From contig NZ_JAIMCB010000012.1 of assembly GCF_025499425.1 (NCBI RefSeq), positions 1 through 64,000 of the forward strand: a DNA stretch of 64,000 nucleotides. The letters run 5' to 3'. This document shows positions 59,630-64,000 of this stretch, piece by piece. The stretch comes from Acidiferrimicrobium sp. IK (GTDB lineage: Bacteria; Actinomycetota; Acidimicrobiia; Acidimicrobiales; Palsa-688). Made by a program: the position numbers and the translations under genes. A model generated the notes under the pieces. It worked only from the letters and a program-made list of their open reading frames with translations. It was not told the origin of the DNA and ran no database searches. Numbering within the stretch: position 1 is the first letter of the stretch; each line of letters begins with the position of its first letter.

Positions 59630-60175
59630 TCAATCCTTCGGCAACTCGAGGCCGGCGCGGGCGGCGATCCCGATTACGAACTCGTCCAGGAACTCGTCGT
59701 CGGGCGCAAGTGGATAGGCCTCGTAGAAGGCTTCGACGACCTCTCTGGCGCTGGCAAAGCCGGTGTGAGGCCACATGACGATCATGTCAGCTACGTCGTT
59801 CGGGGCGGCTCGGTACAGCTTAATGATGAACACGTCCCGGATACGTGCCCCCAAGACCAGTAGCCGAGGCCGATCGAGCAGAGCCGTGCACATCCTCCGG
59901 TCGAAGGAGGCCGGGGTGAACATGGCTGCGTTCGCGTTCAGCCAATCGGGAGCCAGGTCGTGCTCCATCGCCACGCTGGCGATCACCACCCGCAGCTCGT
60001 CGCCGAAGCGCTGAATGCGGTCCACGTCCTCCGTACTGTCACGAAGGTCGTGCCATGCCAGGAGGGAGCCACCGACAATGACCACGACGTGCTGAGGCCC
60101 CGCCGGAGCGAGGCGGTCACCCACCTCGCCGACCAGTGCCCGGATCGCTGCGCCATCGAGTGGCCGGACGGCCAT
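59630..60175 (-). CDS. Nucleotidyltransferase-fold protein (DUF6036/AbiEii-like toxin candidate)
   Basis: The 181-residue protein has the nucleotidyltransferase signature VVVIVGGSLLAWHDLRDSTEDVD (GGS, then DxD-like EDVD) followed by helices with VFIIKLYRAAPNDVADMIVM. It resembles the DUF6036/AbiEii-type proteins that act as toxins paired with an XRE or AbiEi antitoxin. Its ATG (60175) overlaps the stop of the upstream XRE-type gene by one base. The target is unknown. Confidence 0.72.
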   Translation of the reverse strand: MAVRPLDGAAIRALVGEVGDRLAPAGPQHVVVIVGGSLLAWHDLRDSTEDVDRIQRFGDELRVVIASVAMEHDLAPDWLNANAAMFTPASFDRRMCTALLDRPRLLVLGARIRDVFIIKLYRAAPNDVADMIVMWPHTGFASAREVVEAFYEAYPLAPDDEFLDEFVIGIAARAGLELPKD

Positions 60176-60650
60176 CAGCCCTTCCCGCGCCACAGGCTGG
60201 ACGACGGGATCATGATGCGGCGAGCGGCCTTCCAAGGCTCGGTGAGCGCAGGTATCCGCCTGGTCCATGCGGGCCGAGCACAGCCGGCGTCGTCAGCGAG
60301 CTTCTCCGCTATCCCGGCAAGCAGGTTGTCGAAGAAAGTCGACCCCGACGCTGGCGGGGCGGCCCGGATCGCCGTCGCCGTCAGCTCTGGGTGGCGAGTC
60401 AAGTGGTCGAGAAACGCTCGCAGCCGCGGCCACACCGGTTGGTCCTGCCCGGAGCGGTCCCGTTCCCACGCATCCGTGAGCTCTGCAAGCCGCGGCCCCG
60501 AAGCTGATGGGCGTCGGCCAAGATCGAGTTCCTCGCCCAGGGCCCCCAGCAGCTTCTCCAAGGTCCCCGTCGCGGGGTCGAGATGTCCCCTCTCGATCCG
60601 GCAGATCGTCGTGTAGGAGACGTCGGAACGTGACTGCTCCGGACCCCGAT
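60175..60650 (-). pseudogene. XRE-family antitoxin with damaged N-terminus
   Basis: The frame reads SDVSYTTICRIERGHLDPATGTLEKLLGALGEEL, a clear XRE helix-turn-helix second half, then about 100 residues. Upstream of this the first HTH helix is unrecognisable and no ATG or GTG precedes it before an in-frame TAG near 60690; a TTG at 60561 would skip the HTH altogether. The gene is therefore probably 5'-truncated or frameshifted, leaving the toxin-like partner without a working repressor. Confidence 0.65.
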
Positions 60651-60910
60651 GAGCTGAGGCCCAGCTGAGGGCCGGACAGCGTTTAGAGCCGCGAAAGTGC
60701 TAGTCAAAGGCAGATTAGGGCTGTGTCGGCGGCCATCAGATTCTCGCCTTCGGCGGTTCGTGAGCCTCGTTACAGCTGATCCCGAGGACGTCCATAGCGG
60801 TGCGGAGCAGCTCTCCTGGAGGGGTGGACGGCGCGAGATCACGCCGATGCAGCGCGGGTCGTCCACCGCGTCGGCGAACGTGACCCGGGTTCCCTCTCTC
60901 TCAAGGCATC
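60651..60910. other. Intergenic stretch, no gene seen
   Basis: About 260 bases between the damaged XRE gene and the VapBC operator contain no convincing ORF, tRNA or IS end. They may hold the eroded N-terminus and promoter of the XRE gene. Confidence 0.5.
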
Positions 60911-60913
60911 ACG

Positions 60914-60940
60914 GCATCATGTCCCCTGACGCTATGATGC
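60914..60940 (+). promoter_or_regulatory. Palindromic operator and -10 box of VapBC (leaderless)
   Basis: GCATCAT (60914-60920) and ATGATGC (60934-60940) are exact complements with a 13-base spacer. A TATGAT -10 hexamer (60933-60938) lies within the right arm, and its start point would fall on the GTG at 60945, so the mRNA is probably leaderless. A further GGCATCAC at 60905 is a partial direct copy of the left arm. Confidence 0.65.
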
Positions 60941-60944
60941 AAGG

Positions 60945-61199
60945 GTGCGAACGACGGTGACCCTCGACCCTGACACCGAGGCGCTGGTCCGCCGGCGGAT
61001 GGACGAGCGCGGCGTCAGCTTCAAGCAGGCCCTCAACGACGCCATCCGAGAGGGGGCCATGCGCCCCGCCTCCCGTACCCCGTTCCGGACCGCGGCGTTC
61101 GACTTGGGCGTGCCGACCGTCAACCTCGATCGGGCCCTTCAGATCGCCGGCGACTTGGAGGACGATGAGCTCATCCGGAAGATGCGCGCCGGCAAATGA
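60945..61199 (+). CDS. vapB: VapB-type ribbon-helix-helix antitoxin
   Basis: This 84-residue protein begins RTTVTLDPDTEALVRRRMDERGVSFKQALNDAIREG, the RHH DNA-binding fold of VapB (DUF2191-like) antitoxins. The tail, VNLDRALQIAGDLEDDELIRKM, would bind the toxin. The GTG at 60945 starts the gene. Its stop overlaps the toxin ATG (ATGA). Confidence 0.9.
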   Translation: MRTTVTLDPDTEALVRRRMDERGVSFKQALNDAIREGAMRPASRTPFRTAAFDLGVPTVNLDRALQIAGDLEDDELIRKMRAGK

Positions 61200-61621
61200 A
61201 GCTGGTCGACGCCAACGTCCTCCTCTACGCCGCGAACACCGCCGACCCGCACCATGAAGAGGCCCGGCGGTGGCTGGACGGCGCGCTCAGCGAGCAGGAG
61301 ACCGTCGGCTTCGCGTGGCTGGTCTTGACCGCCTTCTTGAGGCTGGCGACCAAGCCAGGGCTGTTCCCTCGGCCGCTGAAGGTGCCCGCCGCCATGGGAC
61401 TGGTCCGGTCGTGGACCGAGTGCCCATGCGCGCTGCTCGTCGAGCCGACGTCGCGCCATCTAGACGTCCTCGCCGGGCTGCTCGGCGGCGTGGGCACAGG
61501 GGGCAACCTGGTGAGCGACGCCCACCTGGCAGCCCTGGCTGCCGAGCACGATGCGACGGTCATCACCTACGACAACGACTTCGATCGCTTCCCCGGCGTC
61601 CGCTGGCACCCTCCGAGCTGA
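61196..61621 (+). CDS. vapC: VapC-type PIN-domain toxin
   Basis: The 141-residue PIN ribonuclease has Asp in KLVDANVLLYAAN, Glu-free but acidic second positions near WLVLTAFLRLATKPGLF, and LVSDAHLAALAAEHDATVITYDNDF-FPGV carrying the remaining Asp residues. It is of the VapC type that usually cleaves tRNA or 23S rRNA. It is coupled to vapB by a 4-nt overlap and lies directly against the truA stop, on the opposite strand. Confidence 0.92.
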   Translation: MKLVDANVLLYAANTADPHHEEARRWLDGALSEQETVGFAWLVLTAFLRLATKPGLFPRPLKVPAAMGLVRSWTECPCALLVEPTSRHLDVLAGLLGGVGTGGNLVSDAHLAALAAEHDATVITYDNDFDRFPGVRWHPPS

Positions 61622-61658
61622 CTGCCGGCCGCACCCCCCGGCGCGGCGGCCGGGTGGC

Positions 61659-62459
61659 TCAGTAGTCGACTTCCCACAGGCACAGCCCCTGGGGCGGGGC
61701 GAGCTGCCCGGCCGCGGCCCGGTCCCGGGCCCGGATGATCCCGGCGACGTCGCCGGCCCGGCGTTTGCCGGTGCCGATCTCGACCATCAGCCCCACGACG
61801 GAGCGGACCATCTGCTGGCAGAACGACGACGCGGCGATCTCGAAGCGGAGAATCCCCTCCCCCAGGTCCTTCCAGTCGGCGTGGCGGACCACCCGCACCA
61901 GCGACCCGGTCGGCACCGGCGGCCGCCGGCAGAACGACGCGAAGTCGTGCTCGCCGTAGAACGGGTCGCACGCCAGGCGCATGGCGGCCAGGTCGAGGGG
62001 CTTGTCGACGTGCCAGGCCGTGTGGGCCAGGAACGGGTCGGGCACCGGCCGGTTGACGATGGTGTAGCGATACCGCCGTCCTTTGGCGTCGTGGCGGGCG
62101 TCGAAGCCGGGGGCGGCGATCTCCGCGGAGCGCACGACCACCGCCGGGCGCAGCGCCTTGGTGACCGCCCGGGCCAGGGCGGCGGGATCGACGTCGGCGC
62201 GGGCGTCGAAGGACACGACCTGCCCCCAGGCGTGGACGCCGGCGTCGGTCCGCCCGGCGCAGGTCAGCTCGACGGTGTGGCGCAGGTGGCGTTCGATGGC
62301 CCCGGCCAGGACCCCGGCGACGGTGACCTGCCCGGGCTGCGCGGCGAAGCCGTGGAAGCCGCCGCCGAGGTAGGCGACGACCATCCGGACCCGCACCGAC
62401 TCGCGGGTGGTCACCGCCGAGGGGGCGTCGGGGCCGGCCTGGATGCTGAAGAGGGTCAT
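61659..62459 (-). CDS. truA: tRNA pseudouridine(38-40) synthase
   Basis: The enzyme isomerises uridines 38-40 in the tRNA anticodon arm. The 266-residue protein has the catalytic Asp in CAGRTDAGVHAWGQVVSF, plus RRYRYTIVNRPVPDPF and SFCQQMVRSVVGLMVEIGTG. The ATG at 62459 is chosen; internal starts are possible. It follows rplQ, the usual actinobacterial order, but rplM is not next downstream. Confidence 0.95.
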   Translation of the reverse strand: MTLFSIQAGPDAPSAVTTRESVRVRMVVAYLGGGFHGFAAQPGQVTVAGVLAGAIERHLRHTVELTCAGRTDAGVHAWGQVVSFDARADVDPAALARAVTKALRPAVVVRSAEIAAPGFDARHDAKGRRYRYTIVNRPVPDPFLAHTAWHVDKPLDLAAMRLACDPFYGEHDFASFCRRPPVPTGSLVRVVRHADWKDLGEGILRFEIAASSFCQQMVRSVVGLMVEIGTGKRRAGDVAGIIRARDRAAAGQLAPPQGLCLWEVDY

Positions 62460-62504
62460 GGGTGTGTGGTGATCGAGGTGGGGAAAGCGGCCCGGGCGCG
62501 ACAA

Positions 62505-62542
62505 CGCCCCGCCCGCCAGGTCAGGCCTGAGGGTGCGGGGCG
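62505..62542. terminator. Hairpin between rplQ and truA
   Basis: CGCCCCGC (62505-62512) and GCGGGGCG (62535-62542) are perfect complements enclosing a 22-base loop that has its own internal pairing (CAGGTC/GGCCTGA). There is no T-run. It could attenuate or process the ribosomal transcript before truA. Confidence 0.45.
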
Positions 62543-62571
62543 CCGGCGAGGGACCGCAGCGGTCCGGTAGC

Positions 62572-62952
62572 TCAGACGAACTCGATGCGGGCCATGGGGG
62601 CATTGTCCCCGTGGCGGGGGCCGAGCTTGAGGATGCGGGTGTAGCCGCCCTGACGGTCGGCGTAGCGAGGCCCGATCTCCGCGAACAGCTTGCTGGCCAT
62701 GTCCTTGTCGCGGATGAACGCGACGACCTGGCGCTGCTGGTGGACGGCGGTCTCGGGGTTGGCGCCGGCCCGCTTGGCCTTGGTGACGCACTTCTCGATC
62801 ACCGGGCGGAGGGCTTTGGCCTTGGCTTCGGTGGTGACGATGCCTTCGGCGGCGATCAGCGACGCCACCAGGTTGCCGAACATGGCCTTCTGGTGGGCGG
62901 CGTCGCCACCGAAACGGCGGCCCTTCTTGGGCCTAGCCGGGATACCAGTCAT
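62572..62952 (-). CDS. rplQ: 50S ribosomal protein L17
   Basis: The 126-residue L17 lines the exit-tunnel rim. It begins PARPKKGRRFGGDAAHQKAMF, then NLVASLIAAEGIVTTEAKAKALRPVIEK and YTRILKLGPRHGDNAPMARIEFV. The start is somewhat diverged from the common PKKGRRLGGSPAHRK form. It is co-transcribed with rpoA, 5 bases upstream. Confidence 0.98.
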   Translation of the reverse strand: MTGIPARPKKGRRFGGDAAHQKAMFGNLVASLIAAEGIVTTEAKAKALRPVIEKCVTKAKRAGANPETAVHQQRQVVAFIRDKDMASKLFAEIGPRYADRQGGYTRILKLGPRHGDNAPMARIEFV

Positions 62953-62957
62953 TGGGC

Positions 62958-63899
62958 TCAGCCCTCCTTGCTGCGCAGGGACAGGCCCCGCTCGTCGAGC
63001 TTGACGAGGACCTCGTCGAGGGATTTCTGGCCGAAGTTGGTGATCGCGAGGAGGTCGTCCTCGGTCTTTTGCACCAGCTCGCCGACGGTGTTGACCTGCG
63101 CCCGCTTCAAGCAGTTGCGAGGCCGCTCGGAGAGGTCCAGGTCCTCGATGGGCAGGTCCAGGTCGGGGGAGCCGGTGGTCGCGGCGCCGACGTCGCCGAG
63201 CTCCAGGCCCTGGGGGGCCTCGCTCATCTCGGCGACCAGGCCGACCAGCGAGCGGAGGGTGTCGCCGGCGGAGGCCAGCGCCTCGCGGGGGCTGATCGAC
63301 CCGTCGGTGGTGATGTCGAGGATCAGCCGGTCGTAGTTGGTGGACATCTCCACCCGGGTCGGCTCGACCACGAACGCCACCAGGCGGATCGGCGAGAAGA
63401 TCGAGTCGATCGGGATCACGCCGATGGTGGTGGACTTCTTGTTGCGGTCAGCGGAGACGTAGCCCCGGCCCCGCTCGACGGTCAGGTCGATGGCCAGGCG
63501 GCCCTTGGCGTTGAGGGTGGCGATGACCAGCTCGGGGTTGAGGACCTCGACGTCGCTGGTAACCGCGATGTCCCCGGCGGTGACGGTGGCGGGGCCCCGC
63601 ACGTCGATGCGGACGGTGACCGCCTCGTCGCTGGTGGAGCGCAGCACGACGTCTTTGATGTTGAGGATGATGTCGGTGACATCTTCCTTGACGCCGGGCA
63701 GGGTGGTGAACTCGTGGAGGGCTTCGTCGAAGCGGACCTGGGTGACCGCGGCGCCGGGGATGGACGACAGCAGCGTCCGGCGCAGCGCGACACCGATGGT
63801 GTGGCCGAAGCCGGGCTCGAGGGGGCCGATGGCGAAACGCTGCCGGTTGCCCTCCTCCTCGCCGAGCGCCTCGACGGAAGGGCGTTGGATGATCAGCAT
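62958..63899 (-). CDS. rpoA: RNA polymerase alpha subunit
   Basis: The 313-residue alpha subunit comprises the N-terminal dimerisation domain (FAIGPLEPGFGHTIGVALRRTLLSSIPGAA, then RGRGYVSADRN and IPIDSIFSPIRLVAFVVEPTRV), a linker, and the C-terminal DNA-contact domain (LDLSERPRNCLKRAQVNTVGELV, then LAITNFGQKSLDEV). The last residues are LSLRSKEG. The start ATG is at 63899. It sits in the standard rpsD-rpoA-rplQ order. Confidence 0.98.
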   Translation of the reverse strand: MLIIQRPSVEALGEEEGNRQRFAIGPLEPGFGHTIGVALRRTLLSSIPGAAVTQVRFDEALHEFTTLPGVKEDVTDIILNIKDVVLRSTSDEAVTVRIDVRGPATVTAGDIAVTSDVEVLNPELVIATLNAKGRLAIDLTVERGRGYVSADRNKKSTTIGVIPIDSIFSPIRLVAFVVEPTRVEMSTNYDRLILDITTDGSISPREALASAGDTLRSLVGLVAEMSEAPQGLELGDVGAATTGSPDLDLPIEDLDLSERPRNCLKRAQVNTVGELVQKTEDDLLAITNFGQKSLDEVLVKLDERGLSLRSKEG

Positions 63900-63930
63900 G
63901 GGGTCTCCGAATACTGGAGTAGGAAGGCGA

Positions 63931-64000
63931 TTACTTGGAGTACAGCTCGACGATGAGCGACTCGCGCACCGGGACGTCGATGTGCTCGCGAAGCGGGAGT
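63931..64000 (-). CDS. rpsD: 30S ribosomal protein S4, C-terminal end (cut by window edge)
   Basis: The last 22 codons read LPLREHIDVPVRESLIVELYSK before a TAA at 63931-63933, the conserved S4 C-terminus. The gene continues beyond the window. It lies 31 bases upstream of rpoA. Confidence 0.93.
   Translation of the reverse strand, partial: LPLREHIDVPVRESLIVELYSK

Noticed and set aside
1-64000. tRNA or rRNA genes, including tRNA-Sec, and selA/selB/selD
   Set aside because: None could be recognised by eye in the intergenic stretches; the selenocysteine machinery must be elsewhere in the genome.

Overview
The window is very GC-rich with GTG starts, 4-nt stop/start overlaps, leaderless-looking promoters and actinobacterial respiratory genes (split cta/qcr clusters, actinobacterial-type oxidase subunit IV). 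A secreted sedolisin ending in repeated GGGYW(L)-SDGGIF units, a design common in Acidimicrobiia proteins, makes an Acidimicrobiia-like actinobacterium the best guess. This is inference; no 16S gene is present.

Layout. 1-3.7 kb: IS110 end, an amidohydrolase it truncates, a group II intron and a HAD phosphatase. 3.9-11.5 kb (minus strand): an exopolysaccharide operon (ECF sigma factor, repeat-bearing membrane protein, processive GT2, GT39-like protein, DivIVA-like protein, GH8, Dpm1-like GT2). 11.6-13.9 kb: glmM-rpsI-rplM. 14.1-15.5 kb: two toxin-antitoxin pairs. 15.7-19.0 kb: a lipoprotein, then a TPP riboswitch driving thiM-thiE-thiD. 19.1-24.2 kb: a selenocysteine formate dehydrogenase (fdhA read through an in-frame UGA followed by a SECIS-like hairpin, fdhB, NrfD-type anchor). 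24.2-37.3 kb: ctaC-ctaD-ctaF, a UbiB-type kinase, the sedolisin, then ctaE-qcrC-qcrA-qcrB and the divergent ctaG. 37.3-39.6 kb: threonine ammonia-lyase and an aquaporin.

39.6-55.7 kb is a heavily rearranged accessory region. A block (aquaporin, metallo-beta-lactamase, ogt, sigma factor, DUF1203, DinB) is present twice, in collinear order. Copy 1 (38.6-43.6 kb) keeps everything except DinB. Copy 2 is reduced to fragments plus an intact DinB, and it is split in two by a 7.9-kb minus-strand operon (46.4-54.3 kb): citrate synthase, HTH-fused divergent citrate synthase, PEBP/YbhB protein, MmgE/PrpD dehydratase, PhyH-type dioxygenase, MFS transporter and a YrdC-like protein. The combination of citrate synthase, PrpD and PEBP recalls the alkylcitrate/maleidride core of fungal pathways, and it is the best candidate here for an undescribed bacterial biosynthetic system. 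A Fic protein fused to an AbiEi-like N-terminus lies between the two block copies.

55.7-64 kb: IcmF (fused acyl-CoA mutase), a truncated ISL3 transposase, a nucleotidyltransferase/XRE pair with a damaged antitoxin, a VapBC pair, then truA, rplQ, rpoA and the end of rpsD. The run rpsD-rpoA-rplQ-truA / rplM-rpsI-glmM, usually contiguous in actinobacteria, is split here by about 47.7 kb that contains respiratory, thiamine and accessory genes and has VapBC modules at both borders.
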